This document shows, piece by piece, positions 8,807 to 17,814 of a stretch of 64,000 nucleotides of DNA. The first letter of the stretch is position 1. Each line of letters starts with the position of its first letter. The stretch lies in the NCBI RefSeq assembly GCF_023509035.1, contig NZ_CP075583.1, positions 1,302,001 to 1,366,000 of the forward strand, read 5' to 3'. This stretch comes from Janthinobacterium lividum. GTDB lineage: Bacteria; Pseudomonadota; Gammaproteobacteria; Burkholderiales; Burkholderiaceae_D. The notes below the pieces were generated by a model. It made no database searches. It worked only from the letters and a program-made list of their open reading frames with translations, and was not told where the DNA came from. The translations under genes and the position numbers were made by a program.

Positions 8807-9613
8807 TTGCCCACAAATTTGAACACATTGCCCAAGTCGCGCCTGCAGCGCGCCAAATACGCCTTGCCCAGCATGGTGACTTTGCTTTCGATAGCCTGCG
8901 GTTTTGCCAGCATCGTCATTTCCGTCGATAACGCGACTGTCGGCGATGCGGATGCCTACCGCCTGGCGGCGGCGCTGCTGGTGCTCGCCGGCGTGTTTGA
9001 TGCGCTCGACGGTTATGTGGCCCGGCTGACGGGGACCAGTTCGCAGTTCGGCGTGCAACTCGATTCCATCGCCGACGTGATGAATTTCGGTTGCGCTCCG
9101 GCCGTCCTGTTGTACTGCTACGGCTTTGTGCAGATGGGCGTGCACGATCCGCTGCTGCTGCGCTTTGGCGGCATGGCCAGCTTCTTCTTTGTCGCGTGCG
9201 GCGCCATGCGCCTGGCGCGCTTCAATGTGAACGTGGGGCGCACCGATCCCCTGTATTTCGTCGGCATGCCGATCACGGCCGGTGCCGCCTGTGTCGCGGC
9301 CGTGGTGGTGGCCTGGCCGGCGCCCATCGATTCCATGCTGCACAGCTATCTGCTGATGCTGCTGCTGGTGGGCGTGGGCAGCCTGATGGTGTCGACCTTG
9401 CGTTTCCCCAGCTCCAAGCAAAAGAAAAGCCTGGCCGCTCTACTGGTGCTCATCGTGGCCATCGCCTTGCTGGTGTGGCTGAAGACCAGCTTCTTCGCGC
9501 TGTTCTTCGCCGTCTATATCGCCGCCACCCTGGCGCTGAACCTGGCGTGGCACCTGGACTGGCGCGGTATTGCGCTACCCCAGGTTTTCAACGACCCGGA
9601 CGAGATCGATTAG
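8807..9613 (+). CDS. pssA: CDP-diacylglycerol-serine O-phosphatidyltransferase
   Basis: This integral membrane enzyme makes phosphatidylserine, precursor of phosphatidylethanolamine. The CDP-alcohol phosphotransferase motif D-G-x2-A-R-x8-G-x3-D-x3-D is complete in DALDGYVARLTGTSSQFG followed by VQLDSIADV (about residues 67-93). Several transmembrane helices follow. The start is uncertain: the longest frame begins at a TTG (8807); a later ATG begins MVTLLSIACGF (residue 23), which would remove the basic stretch KSRLQRAKYALPS that family members usually keep. The 203-base gap upstream (8604-8806) shows no obvious gene. Confidence 0.88.
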   Translation: MPTNLNTLPKSRLQRAKYALPSMVTLLSIACGFASIVISVDNATVGDADAYRLAAALLVLAGVFDALDGYVARLTGTSSQFGVQLDSIADVMNFGCAPAVLLYCYGFVQMGVHDPLLLRFGGMASFFFVACGAMRLARFNVNVGRTDPLYFVGMPITAGAACVAAVVVAWPAPIDSMLHSYLLMLLLVGVGSLMVSTLRFPSSKQKKSLAALLVLIVAIALLVWLKTSFFALFFAVYIAATLALNLAWHLDWRGIALPQVFNDPDEID

Positions 9614-9618
9614 AACGC

Positions 9619-9724
9619 CTAACAACCTACTGCGCGTCGCGATTTGCGGCCTGCGATGCTCACTGTGCATCCGCACAGCTGCGCTTCTCCGCCACAACTT
9701 ACTGCCGCTCGCTACGGTTGTTAG
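9619..9724. repeat. REP-like imperfect inverted repeat
   Basis: The noncoding spacer between pssA and the aldo/keto reductase is bounded by CTAACAACC (9619-9627) and its exact inverse GGTTGTTAG (9716-9724), with internal self-complementary bits such as GTGC/GCAC. The layout resembles a repetitive extragenic element. Copy number cannot be judged from one window. Confidence 0.4.
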
Positions 9725-9736
9725 ACCTTCTAAGTA

Positions 9737-10663
9737 TTAAGCGACCTCGTGCCCGCGTGCGGCGCGCAGGATGGCGAACCAGTCGCTGCGGCTGAGCGTG
9801 AACTGCGTGCCTTCCACGGCCACGCCGACCGCCTCGATGCGTCCCGTGCCCGTCAGCGGCAGGGGGCGGCATGGCAATTGCATGATCCAGGCAAACACCA
9901 CGCTGGCAAACGGACGCTGCAGCTGGTCGGCGATCTGCTTGATGACATTGCGCAAGTTCTCCACATTCGCATCGCCACCCTGGAATAGCCGGCCGCCCGC
10001 CAGCGGCGACCAGATCATCGGCGCCACCCCCACGTCTTGCAAGCCGTCGAAGGTTTCGTCGAACAGGGGCGCCACGTGCAGTGGCGAAAATTCCACCTGG
10101 TTCGTCACCAGCGGGAAGCGCCGGTGCAGGCACTCGAACTGGTGGCGGCTGAAGTTCGACACGCCGAAGTGCAGGACCTTGCCATCTTGCTTCAATTGGG
10201 TAAATGCGCCGGCGATCTCGTCGAAATCCATCAGCGGGTCGGGACGATGGATCAGCAGCAAGTCCAGGCGGTCCGTGTGCAGCTGGCGCAAGGTCTGTTC
10301 CACGGAACTGGTGATGTGCGCCGCGCTCGTGTCGTAATGCTGGATGGCATGGCCGGGACGGTGCGGCGACAGCAGCTTGATGCCGCATTTGCTGACCAGC
10401 TCCATCTTGTCGCGCAAGCCCGGCTGCAAGGCCAGCGCTTCGCCAAATAAACCTTCGGCGCTGTAATCGCCATAGATATCGGCATGGTCGAAACTCGATA
10501 CGCCCAGCGCCAGGCATTGCTCGATGAAGGCCAGGCGTTGCTGCGCCGACATATTCCACTCGCCTATGCGCCACATGCCGGCGACGATGCGCGACAGTTC
10601 GGGACCGTTGCTGCTTAAACGGCTGCGCGGCGCTTGCAGGCTGGCGGGAAATACATGGCTCAT
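9737..10663 (-). CDS. aldo/keto reductase, YdhF-like
   Basis: This is an NADPH-dependent oxidoreductase of the aldo/keto reductase superfamily. The tetrad is visible: Asp and Tyr in SSFDHADIYGDY, Lys in ELVSKCG and His in LLLIHRPD. The cofactor end reads IWSPLAGGRLFQGG. The start at 10663 (MSHVFPASLQ) gives 308 residues, normal for the family; in-frame extension to 10888 overlaps the TetR gene and is rejected. It follows the TetR gene by 50 bases on the same strand and may be cotranscribed. The substrate is unknown. Confidence 0.87.
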   Translation of the reverse strand: MSHVFPASLQAPRSRLSSNGPELSRIVAGMWRIGEWNMSAQQRLAFIEQCLALGVSSFDHADIYGDYSAEGLFGEALALQPGLRDKMELVSKCGIKLLSPHRPGHAIQHYDTSAAHITSSVEQTLRQLHTDRLDLLLIHRPDPLMDFDEIAGAFTQLKQDGKVLHFGVSNFSRHQFECLHRRFPLVTNQVEFSPLHVAPLFDETFDGLQDVGVAPMIWSPLAGGRLFQGGDANVENLRNVIKQIADQLQRPFASVVFAWIMQLPCRPLPLTGTGRIEAVGVAVEGTQFTLSRSDWFAILRAARGHEVA

Positions 10664-10713
10664 GGGCTGGCTTTCTGATGGTAGCGGGGGATAATCGTGA
10701 TGATTATATCCAG

Positions 10714-11277
10714 CTACAGCATGCTGCGTATGAAGCGGCAGCAGCGCTCCTGCAGGGCATCGTCGAGCTGGCCGCCCAGTTGCATCTGGTACACCAGCGC
10801 CGATTGCAGCATGAAGGCGAACAGGCGCAGGTCGAGGTCGGCGCGCACGCCGATGTTGACCAGGCGTTGCACCACCAGGGTGATCCACGGCGCAACGATC
10901 TGTTCGCGAAAGCGCAGCTGCGCGGACGCATCATTGTGGATCAGCACCAAGAGATCGCAGGTGAAGCGGCCATCGGCGTTCAGGTTGTCGAAGATGCGCG
11001 CGCAGATCGCCTCGATTTCCTGGCCGTCCGGCATGTCGAGCGCGCGCTGCAGCTTTTCCGCCGTGCGCTTGACGAGCGCGTCGAGCAGCATGTCTTCGCG
11101 GCGCGGCCAGCGCCGGTAGATCGTCTGGCGCCCTACGCCGGCAGAGTCGGCCACCATCTGTATCGTCACCGCTTCCAGTCCATGCTGGCGCACCAGCATG
11201 ACGATCGCTTCCAGCACCGCATCTTCCACACCCGCCTTGCGCGGGCGTCCACGCTGTACAGCCTCTTTTTTGATCAC
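10714..11277 (-). CDS. TetR/AcrR-family transcriptional regulator
   Basis: A 187-residue one-component repressor is likely. The N-terminal helix-turn-helix is clear: LEAVTIQMVADSAGVGRQTIYRRWPRREDML (about residues 34-64). The C-terminal ligand domain is of the TetR C-terminal type. It lies upstream of the aldo/keto reductase on the same strand and divergent from the gluconate dehydrogenase-type operon. An imperfect palindrome in the shared intergenic region (11309-11329) is a candidate operator, so it may control itself, the reductase and perhaps the divergent operon. Confidence 0.88.
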   Translation of the reverse strand: MIKKEAVQRGRPRKAGVEDAVLEAIVMLVRQHGLEAVTIQMVADSAGVGRQTIYRRWPRREDMLLDALVKRTAEKLQRALDMPDGQEIEAICARIFDNLNADGRFTCDLLVLIHNDASAQLRFREQIVAPWITLVVQRLVNIGVRADLDLRLFAFMLQSALVYQMQLGGQLDDALQERCCRFIRSML

Positions 11278-11308
11278 GTTAAACCTGTCTCTGAATGTTT
11301 CTTTTAAT

Positions 11309-11329
11309 TATGGTACGATGCGCACCGTA
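11309..11329. promoter_or_regulatory. candidate TetR operator (21-bp imperfect palindrome)
   Basis: The string TATGGTACGATGCGCACCGTA has arms that match as TA-GGT-CG on both sides, with the centre free to vary. It lies 32 bases upstream of the tetR start, in the divergent promoter region, where autoregulating TetR proteins usually bind. Inferred from position and symmetry only. Confidence 0.45.
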
Positions 11330-11507
11330 AATGCAAAGCAACTGCTTGTCAATCATCTTGGTCAATTAACCGACAGGCGGATGCGCCGCGCCGCGATACC
11401 TCAGTCATCTCTACGTGAAATCTGCAATCTCAGCGGCGCTTGCCCGCATTTTCTTTCTGACTCCCATATCCATCACTGTGGCGGCTCGTGCCGCCTGAGG
11501 AAAACCT

Positions 11508-12194
11508 ATGAAAATCATCGGGATTTCGCCCCATCGGCGTAACTTCCTGCGCAAGGCCGTCGGCGCAGCGCCTGCCGTGGCCTTGCTGGCCGGCGGCGGC
11601 CTGGCCATGGCCGTCTCCAAGGACCAGCCTGCCTATACACCGCGCTTCTTCGACGCCACCGAATGGGCCACCCTGAGCGCACTGGTCGACCGGCTGATCC
11701 CTGCCGACGGCGAAGGGCCGGGTGCGCTGGAGTCCGGCGCGCATGAATTCATCGACGCGCAGATGAACACGCCGTACGCGTATGGCGCGCTGTGGTACAT
11801 GCAGGGGCCGTTCGTGCCGTCGATCGAACAGTTCGGCTACCAGTTCCACATGGCGCCACGCGAGCTGTACAAGAGCGCCCTGGCCGGCGTGAATACGGCC
11901 GTGCACAAGCAGTCCGGCAAGTCTTTCGTGCAGCTGAACGCGGCCGAACGCGACGCCGTCATTACGCAATTGCAAAAGGGCACCCTGGATATCGGCGCAG
12001 TGCCGTCGAAAATCTTCTTCAACCAGCTGCTGCAAAACACGCGCGAAGGCTACTTTTGCGACCCCGTGCACGGTGGCAACAAGGACATGCTGGCCTGGAA
12101 GATGGTGGGCTTCCCTGGCGCGCGCGCCGACTACATGGATTGGGTCGAGCAGTATGGCAAGAAATACCCGTTGCCGCCCGTGTCGATTGCTTAA
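11508..12194 (+). CDS. gluconate 2-dehydrogenase-type gamma (small) subunit, Tat signal
   Basis: This is the small subunit of a membrane-associated three-part sugar-acid dehydrogenase. The 228-residue protein begins with a Tat-like signal (SPHRRNFLRKAVGAAPAVAL), as expected because this subunit usually carries the folded flavoprotein across the membrane. The mature domain (FFDATEWATLSALVDRLIPADG) matches the gluconate 2-dehydrogenase subunit 3 family. The flavoprotein gene starts 51 bases downstream and the cytochrome gene follows. Confidence 0.9.
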   Translation: MKIIGISPHRRNFLRKAVGAAPAVALLAGGGLAMAVSKDQPAYTPRFFDATEWATLSALVDRLIPADGEGPGALESGAHEFIDAQMNTPYAYGALWYMQGPFVPSIEQFGYQFHMAPRELYKSALAGVNTAVHKQSGKSFVQLNAAERDAVITQLQKGTLDIGAVPSKIFFNQLLQNTREGYFCDPVHGGNKDMLAWKMVGFPGARADYMDWVEQYGKKYPLPPVSIA

Positions 12195-12245
12195 ATCTGT
12201 AACCGCAACGTTTTTGTACCCGATCAAAGAAAAAGAAAAACCATC

Positions 12246-14033
12246 ATGAGTGATATCAAACCAGATGTAAAAATGAAGCCTGTCGATGCCGTGATTGTCG
12301 GCTTCGGCTGGACCGGCGCCATCATGGCCAAGGAAATGACGGAGGCGGGCCTGAACGTGGTCGCGCTGGAACGCGGCGAGTACCGCGACACTTATCCCGA
12401 CGGCGCCTATCCGAAGACCCTCGACGAGCTGACCTATATCCAGCGCAGCAAGCTGTTCCAGGACATGTCGAAGAGCACATTTACTTTCCGCCACAGCATC
12501 ACGGGCGTGGCCGTGCCATATCGCCAGATCGGCGCCTTCAAACCCGGCACGGGCGTGGGCGGCGCGGGCTTGCACTGGTCGGGCATGCACTGGCGCGTCT
12601 TGCCGGAAGAGCTGCAAATCCGCAGCCACTACGAACGCCGTTACGGCAAGAAATTCATTCCCGAAGGCATGACGATCCAGGACTTTGGCGTGACTTACGC
12701 CGAGCTGGAGCCGCACTTCGATTTCGTCGAGAAAGTGTTTGGCACCTCGGGCCAGGCGTATAAAGTCAACGGCATCGTCGTCGGCGACGGCAATGTGTTC
12801 GAGGGCGACCGCTCCGACAATTACGCGCTGGCGCCGCAAAAAGTGCCGTACACGGCCGAACTGTTCCGCCGCGCGGCCAAGGCCGTCGGCTACCATCCAT
12901 TCGTCAATGCCTCGTCGAACGCGTCCGGGCCGTACACGAACCCGTATGGCTGCCAGATGGGCCCGTGCAACTTCTGCGGCTTCTGCTCCGGCTACGCCTG
13001 CTACAACTATTCGAAGGCGTCGCCCAACGTCAACATCATGCCGGCCCTGCGCATGGTCTCTAATTTTGAATTGCGCGCCAATTGCAACGTCGTGCGCATC
13101 AATCTCGATGGCAGCAAGAAACGTGCGACGGGCGTGACCTATATCAATGCGGACGGCAAGGCCGTCGAGCAACCGGCCGACCTGGTCATCGCCAGCGCCT
13201 TTGCCTACAACAACGCGCATCTGTTCCTGCTGTCCGGCATCGGCAAGCCGTATGACCCCGTCAGCAATGAAGGCGTGGTGGGGCGCAATATCGCCTACCA
13301 GATGATGTCCACCATTCAGACCTTCTTCAAGGAAGACACGAACACCAACCCGTTCATCGGCGCCGGCGGTACCGGTGTCGCGCTCGATGACTGGAATGGC
13401 GACAATTTCGACCATGGCCCGCTGGGCTTTGTCGGCGGCTCGCCCGCCTGGTGCAACCCGGCCGGGTCCAAGCCCATCTCGGGCATCGCCACGCCGGACG
13501 GCACGCCCGCCTGGGGTGCGGCCTGGAAAAAGGCCGTCAAGAAGAGCTATTTGAACACGGTCTCCTTCGACTGCCACGGCGCCAACATGACTTACCGCGA
13601 CTGCTATGTCGACCTCGACCCGACCTACACGGACAAGTATGGCCAGCAATTGCTGCGCTTTACCTTCGACTGGAAGGAAAACGACATCAAGATGAGCCGT
13701 TTCGTCACCGACAAGATGATGAAGGTGGCCGAGGCCATGAATCCGGAAGCGATCAAGGTCTCCGTCAAGAACGTGGGCGACCACCTCGACTTGCGCAACT
13801 ACCAGACCACCCACTGGGCGGGCGGCACGGCCATGGGCGCGGACCGCAAGACCAGCGTCGTCAACCGCTACCTGCAGAGCTGGGACGTGCATAACGTGTT
13901 TGCCGTCGGTTCCAGCGTGTTCCCGGTCGGCATTGGCTACAACCCGACGGGCCTCGCTTGCGCGCTGACCTACTGGTCGGCCAAGGCCATCCGCGAGCAA
14001 TACCTGAAAGATCCCCGTCCCCTGGTCGTTTGA
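12246..14033 (+). CDS. GMC-family flavoprotein dehydrogenase, gluconate 2-dehydrogenase alpha-type
   Basis: The catalytic subunit (595 residues) oxidises a sugar or sugar acid and passes electrons to the cytochrome subunit. The FAD-binding start DAVIVGFGWTGAIMAKEM is at residues 14-31, and the C-terminal GMC region contains the active-site His in TTHWAGGTAMG and ends VGIGYNPTGLACALTYW. A Cys cluster, CQMGPCNFCGFCSGYAC (about residues 237-253), resembles the one that holds an iron-sulfur cluster in fructose and FAD-glucose dehydrogenases. It has no signal of its own and probably rides on the Tat-exported gamma subunit. The exact substrate cannot be told from sequence. Confidence 0.9.
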   Translation: MSDIKPDVKMKPVDAVIVGFGWTGAIMAKEMTEAGLNVVALERGEYRDTYPDGAYPKTLDELTYIQRSKLFQDMSKSTFTFRHSITGVAVPYRQIGAFKPGTGVGGAGLHWSGMHWRVLPEELQIRSHYERRYGKKFIPEGMTIQDFGVTYAELEPHFDFVEKVFGTSGQAYKVNGIVVGDGNVFEGDRSDNYALAPQKVPYTAELFRRAAKAVGYHPFVNASSNASGPYTNPYGCQMGPCNFCGFCSGYACYNYSKASPNVNIMPALRMVSNFELRANCNVVRINLDGSKKRATGVTYINADGKAVEQPADLVIASAFAYNNAHLFLLSGIGKPYDPVSNEGVVGRNIAYQMMSTIQTFFKEDTNTNPFIGAGGTGVALDDWNGDNFDHGPLGFVGGSPAWCNPAGSKPISGIATPDGTPAWGAAWKKAVKKSYLNTVSFDCHGANMTYRDCYVDLDPTYTDKYGQQLLRFTFDWKENDIKMSRFVTDKMMKVAEAMNPEAIKVSVKNVGDHLDLRNYQTTHWAGGTAMGADRKTSVVNRYLQSWDVHNVFAVGSSVFPVGIGYNPTGLACALTYWSAKAIREQYLKDPRPLVV

Positions 14034-14047
14034 TAAAGAACAAGAAG

Positions 14048-15445
14048 ATGAACAACACATTCACCAATACAGTTGGCGCGCTGCTGCTGGCGCTCGCCTC
14101 CAGCGCCGCCTTGTCTGCCGGCGCAGCCACCACCACCGTCCCGAACGCCCAGCTGATACGCCAGGGCGAATACCTGGCCCGCGCCGGCGACTGCATCGCC
14201 TGCCATACGGCCGGCACGAAAGGCCAGCCGTTTGCCGGCGGCCTGGGCATGGAAACGCCGATCGGCAAGGTATATTCCACCAACATCACGCCCGACAGGA
14301 AGGCTGGTATCGGCGACTGGAGCTTTGCCGATTTCGACAAGCTGATGCGCACCGGCGTGACGAAGCATGGCTACACCGTCTATCCGGCCATGCCGTACCC
14401 GTCGTACTCTCGCCTGAGCGAGGCGGACATGCAAGCCCTGTACGCCTACTTCATGCATGGCGTGAAGGCGGACCCGACGCCGAACAAGGCGGCCGACATC
14501 CCGTGGCCCCTGTCGATGCGTTTCCCCTTGACCATCTGGCGCTGGGCGTTTGCCCCCACGCCGCAGCCCTACAAGGCGCCAGTTGCCGGTGATGCGCAAT
14601 TGCTGCGCGGCGCCTACCTGGTGCAGGGCCTGGGTCACTGCGGCGCCTGCCACACGGCGCGCGGCATGGGCATGCAGGAAAAATCGCTGACGGACGCGGG
14701 TAATACCACCTTCCTGGCCGGTGGCGGCGTGATCGACGGCTGGTCCGTGCCCTCGTTGCGCAATGAACATGGCGGCGGCCTGGCGCGCTGGAGCGCGGCC
14801 GAGATCGCCGAATTCCTGAAAACGGGCCGTAACAGCCATACGGCCTCGTTTGGCGCCATGAACGACGTGGTGGCCCATTCTATGCAGCACATGACGGATG
14901 GCGACCTGGCGGCGATGGCGAAATACCTGAAATCCTTGCCGCCATCGACCCCGGCCACGCCGGCGTTCGTTGCCGATGACAAGCTGGGCAAGCAATTGTT
15001 CAGTGGTATCGTCAATTCCAAGGGCGCGCAGTTGTACCTGGACCGCTGCGCCGGTTGCCACCGTTCCGACGGCAAGGGCTACGACAAGGCTTTCCCTGCG
15101 CTGGCCGGCAATGCCGTGCTGCAGACGAACGATCCGACCTCCGCCATCAACATCGTGCTGTCGGGCGGCGCCGTGCCGGCCACGCGTACGGCGCCGTCGG
15201 CGCTGACGATGGCGCCGTATGCCGACATTTTTAATGATGAGCAAACTGCGCAAGTGGTGACTTTTATCCAGACCAGCTGGGGTAACCGCGGCACACACGT
15301 GACGGCGGCGCAGGTGGCCAAGGTGCGCAAAGTGGCCGTGCCGGTGGAAGCGTCGCAGACGGAAGCGACGTTTGCGGCAGGCCGCCACGGCACCTTTCCG
15401 CCCGTGGCGCGCCAGCCGCACCTGAAGGATGCGCCGGCGAAGTAA
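14048..15445 (+). CDS. triheme cytochrome c subunit of the GMC dehydrogenase
   Basis: This 465-residue periplasmic cytochrome accepts electrons from the flavoprotein and delivers them to the quinone pool or oxidases. It has a Sec signal (MNNTFTNTVGALLLALASSAALSAGA) and three CxxCH heme sites: CIACH, CGACH and CAGCH. This is the classic gluconate/alcohol dehydrogenase cytochrome layout. The start at 14048 is chosen because it gives the signal peptide directly; the gene begins 14 bases after the flavoprotein stop. Confidence 0.92.
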   Translation: MNNTFTNTVGALLLALASSAALSAGAATTTVPNAQLIRQGEYLARAGDCIACHTAGTKGQPFAGGLGMETPIGKVYSTNITPDRKAGIGDWSFADFDKLMRTGVTKHGYTVYPAMPYPSYSRLSEADMQALYAYFMHGVKADPTPNKAADIPWPLSMRFPLTIWRWAFAPTPQPYKAPVAGDAQLLRGAYLVQGLGHCGACHTARGMGMQEKSLTDAGNTTFLAGGGVIDGWSVPSLRNEHGGGLARWSAAEIAEFLKTGRNSHTASFGAMNDVVAHSMQHMTDGDLAAMAKYLKSLPPSTPATPAFVADDKLGKQLFSGIVNSKGAQLYLDRCAGCHRSDGKGYDKAFPALAGNAVLQTNDPTSAINIVLSGGAVPATRTAPSALTMAPYADIFNDEQTAQVVTFIQTSWGNRGTHVTAAQVAKVRKVAVPVEASQTEATFAAGRHGTFPPVARQPHLKDAPAK

Positions 15446-15457
15446 AGTCTACGGACG

Positions 15458-15490
15458 AAAAAAATGCCCGCAGCGATGCGGGCATTTTTT
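15458..15490. terminator. bidirectional terminator between the cytochrome c and D,D-carboxypeptidase genes
   Basis: A-run, ATGCCCGC, loop AGCGAT, GCGGGCAT, T-run: a perfect stem flanked by A and T tracts. It lies between two convergent genes and would work on either strand. Confidence 0.88.
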
Positions 15491-15508
15491 ATGCGGAACG
15501 CTAACTGC

Positions 15509-16654
15509 TTATTTCATCCACAGGCGCATCGAATCCCAGGCGCGGCCGAAGATCGTGGCCTGGTTGATGGTTTCCAGCGCCACGACCGGCAGTTCCAGCA
15601 GGACTTTGTCGTCAACCATCATTTTCAGCTTGCCGACAGGGGCGTTTTCAGCCAATGGCGCAACCAGCGGGTCCTTGCGTTCCAGCACCGGTTTCATCTT
15701 GGCAGCCATGCCTTTTGGCACGGTGACGAGCACGTCGCGGGCGAAACCGATTTTCACGGTGCCTTTCGAGCCCTTCCACACTTCCGGCGTTGCCACGGCC
15801 TGGCCTTTCGAGTACAGCTTGACCGTATCGAAGTTCTGGAAGCCCCAGTTCAGCAGCTTCTGGCTTTCCTGCGTACGAGCCTGGTCGGACGTGGTGCCCA
15901 GCACCACGGAGATCAAGCGGCGCTCGCCAGTGCCGCCCGGACGGCGGGCCGAAGCGATCATGCAATAGCCGGCCGCTTCCGTGTGGCCCGTCTTCATGCC
16001 GTCGACGGTTGGGTCCAGCCACAGCAGGCGGTTGCGGTTAGGCTGGGTGATCTTGTTGTAGGTAAAGCTTTTCACGGAATCGATTTTGTAGAATTCCGGG
16101 TAATCGGCGATCACACGCTTGGCCAGCACGGACAAGTCTTGCGCCGTGGAATAGTTATCGGGGCTAGGCAAGCCATGCGGATTGGCAAAACGCGTGTTTT
16201 TCAGACCCATGCGTTGCGCTTCGCGGTTCATCAGTACGACGAAAGTGCCTTCATCGCCGGCAACGGCTTCAGCCAGCGCCACGGCGGCGTCGTTACCCGA
16301 TTGAATCATCAGGCCGTGCAGCAAGTCGTCGATCGACACAGGGGTAGCCGGGTCGATAAACATCTTCGAGCTGCTCGAATCGACTTTCCAGGCGCGCACG
16401 GAGACATTCACTTTTTGGTCCAGCGCCAGTTTCTTTTCGCGGATGGCGGCAAACGTCAGGTAAGCCGTCATGATCTTGGTCAACGATGCCGGCTCGATGC
16501 GCGCGTCCGGATCTTGCGAAGCAATGATCTGGCCACTGGTGGCGTCAAGCAACAGCCAGGACTTGGCGGCGATGGTCGGGGCTGGAACGCTCTGGGCGTA
16601 GGCGGCGGAAAAGAAAAATACACTGGAGGCCAGTGCCGCTAAAAGTTTTTTCAT
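15509..16654 (-). CDS. D-alanyl-D-alanine carboxypeptidase (PBP5/6 type)
   Basis: This low-molecular-weight penicillin-binding protein trims the terminal D-Ala from peptidoglycan stem peptides in the periplasm. The signal is MKKLLAALASSVFFFSAAYA. Active-site boxes are complete: SLTK (Ser57/Lys60), SGND and MKTGHTEAAGY. A C-terminal beta domain and an amphipathic end (FGRAWDSMRLWMK) fit membrane anchoring. The start at 16654 gives 381 residues, normal for DacA/DacC; the in-frame extension to 16771 lacks support. Confidence 0.94.
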   Translation of the reverse strand: MKKLLAALASSVFFFSAAYAQSVPAPTIAAKSWLLLDATSGQIIASQDPDARIEPASLTKIMTAYLTFAAIREKKLALDQKVNVSVRAWKVDSSSSKMFIDPATPVSIDDLLHGLMIQSGNDAAVALAEAVAGDEGTFVVLMNREAQRMGLKNTRFANPHGLPSPDNYSTAQDLSVLAKRVIADYPEFYKIDSVKSFTYNKITQPNRNRLLWLDPTVDGMKTGHTEAAGYCMIASARRPGGTGERRLISVVLGTTSDQARTQESQKLLNWGFQNFDTVKLYSKGQAVATPEVWKGSKGTVKIGFARDVLVTVPKGMAAKMKPVLERKDPLVAPLAENAPVGKLKMMVDDKVLLELPVVALETINQATIFGRAWDSMRLWMK

Positions 16655-16767
16655 GGAGGCTGGTCTGCGAAAAAGATGAAGGCTGAGGGCCATGTTGTTG
16701 CTGCTTACATGGCCGCGTGGAAAAAACGGATCAATTATAGCCGTGGAGACGCTAGTAAGCCCACACT

Positions 16768-17430
16768 TCAATGATCATCTGCTGCAATGGCGGGTTTGTC
16801 ACCATGCCACAGGGCAATCACAAGGTTCTTGATGTGGTTGAGCTTGCGATGGAAAAAGTGGTCGGCACCAGGGATCACGATCACGGGAATGTCTTGTGGA
16901 CGGGCCCAGTCGAAGACGGCGGACAGGGGAATCGTGTCGTCCAGTTCGCCGTGGATCAAAATGGTATCGGCGGGAATATCGGCCATGGCCCACTTGCCGG
17001 CCGCGCTGCCGATCAGCGCCAGGCGCTCGACGGGCGTGCCGGCGGCGGCCAGGCGCTCCTGCAGTTTCGATTGCACGAAGGTGCCGAACGAGAAACCGGA
17101 CAAGGCCACGGGCAAGCCCGGGTACAGGCTGCGCATGTGTTCATACAGCAATTGCATGTCGTCTGTCTCACCCACGCCATGGTCATGCACGCCTTCCGAC
17201 GCGCCCACGCCGCGGAAGTTGATGCGCGCCACCACGTAACCGAGGGCGACAAAGGCGCGCGCCAGGGTTTGCGTGACCTTGTTATCCATCGTGCCACCGT
17301 ATAGCGGATGCGGATGGGCAACGAGGGCGATGCCGCGCGGGGTGTCTGCCGGGAAATCGAGCAAGCCTTCCATGCTGCCTGCATGGCCGGCGAGGGTAAA
17401 TTTTTCCGAGTTTCTGTTCATGATGCTCAT
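16768..17430 (-). CDS. alpha/beta hydrolase
   Basis: A cytoplasmic serine hydrolase of 220 residues. The nucleophile elbow is SGFSFG, the oxyanion region HPHPLYGG, and Asp/His candidates appear in HGELDDTIP and GADHFFH. The family is often annotated as dienelactone hydrolase-like or CocE/NonD-type; substrates are mostly unknown. It lies between the ferredoxin gene (26 bases upstream) and the carboxypeptidase gene on the same strand, likely in one transcript with the ferredoxin. Confidence 0.85.
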   Translation of the reverse strand: MSIMNRNSEKFTLAGHAGSMEGLLDFPADTPRGIALVAHPHPLYGGTMDNKVTQTLARAFVALGYVVARINFRGVGASEGVHDHGVGETDDMQLLYEHMRSLYPGLPVALSGFSFGTFVQSKLQERLAAAGTPVERLALIGSAAGKWAMADIPADTILIHGELDDTIPLSAVFDWARPQDIPVIVIPGADHFFHRKLNHIKNLVIALWHGDKPAIAADDH

Positions 17431-17456
17431 ACTGGTGGGTATCTCTTAAATTGGCA

Positions 17457-17774
17457 TTAAATCTTGAGGCGTTCGACGACCTTGCCGCCCACCAGGTGCG
17501 TATCGATGATTTCATCGATATCGCTGGTGTCGACATAGGTGTACCAGGTCGCTTCCGGGTAGATGACCAGCAGCGGGCCTTCTTCGCAGCGGTCCATGCA
17601 GCCGGCCTGGTTGATGCGGATCTTGCCCGCGCCATTCATGTCGAGTTCCTTGATGCGGCGCTTGCAATGCTTTTGCGCCGCTTCCGCCCCATGGTCGCCG
17701 CAGCTGTTGCGGCCGTCTTCACGTTTATTCATGCAGAAAAAAACGTGGCGTTCAAAATACGGTGCGTCGCTCAT
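17457..17774 (-). CDS. thioredoxin-like [2Fe-2S] ferredoxin
   Basis: A 105-residue ferredoxin of the thioredoxin-fold type. Four cluster Cys are visible: FFCMNKREDGRNSC (Cys pair 12 apart) and later GCMDRCEEGP. The start at 17774 (MSDAPYFERHVFFC) is preceded by AGGAGA at good spacing; the frame extends 8 codons further, to 17798, without benefit. It probably serves as a small electron carrier; the partner is unknown. Confidence 0.88.
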   Translation of the reverse strand: MSDAPYFERHVFFCMNKREDGRNSCGDHGAEAAQKHCKRRIKELDMNGAGKIRINQAGCMDRCEEGPLLVIYPEATWYTYVDTSDIDEIIDTHLVGGKVVERLKI

Positions 17775-17814
17775 ACTGTTCTCCTGCTGATTCATCAATG
17801 CGCCATGATAACGC

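Noticed and set aside
11430..14060. An 876-codon minus-strand frame across the gluconate dehydrogenase-type genes
   Set aside because: It is antisense to two well-supported genes and has shadow-type composition.
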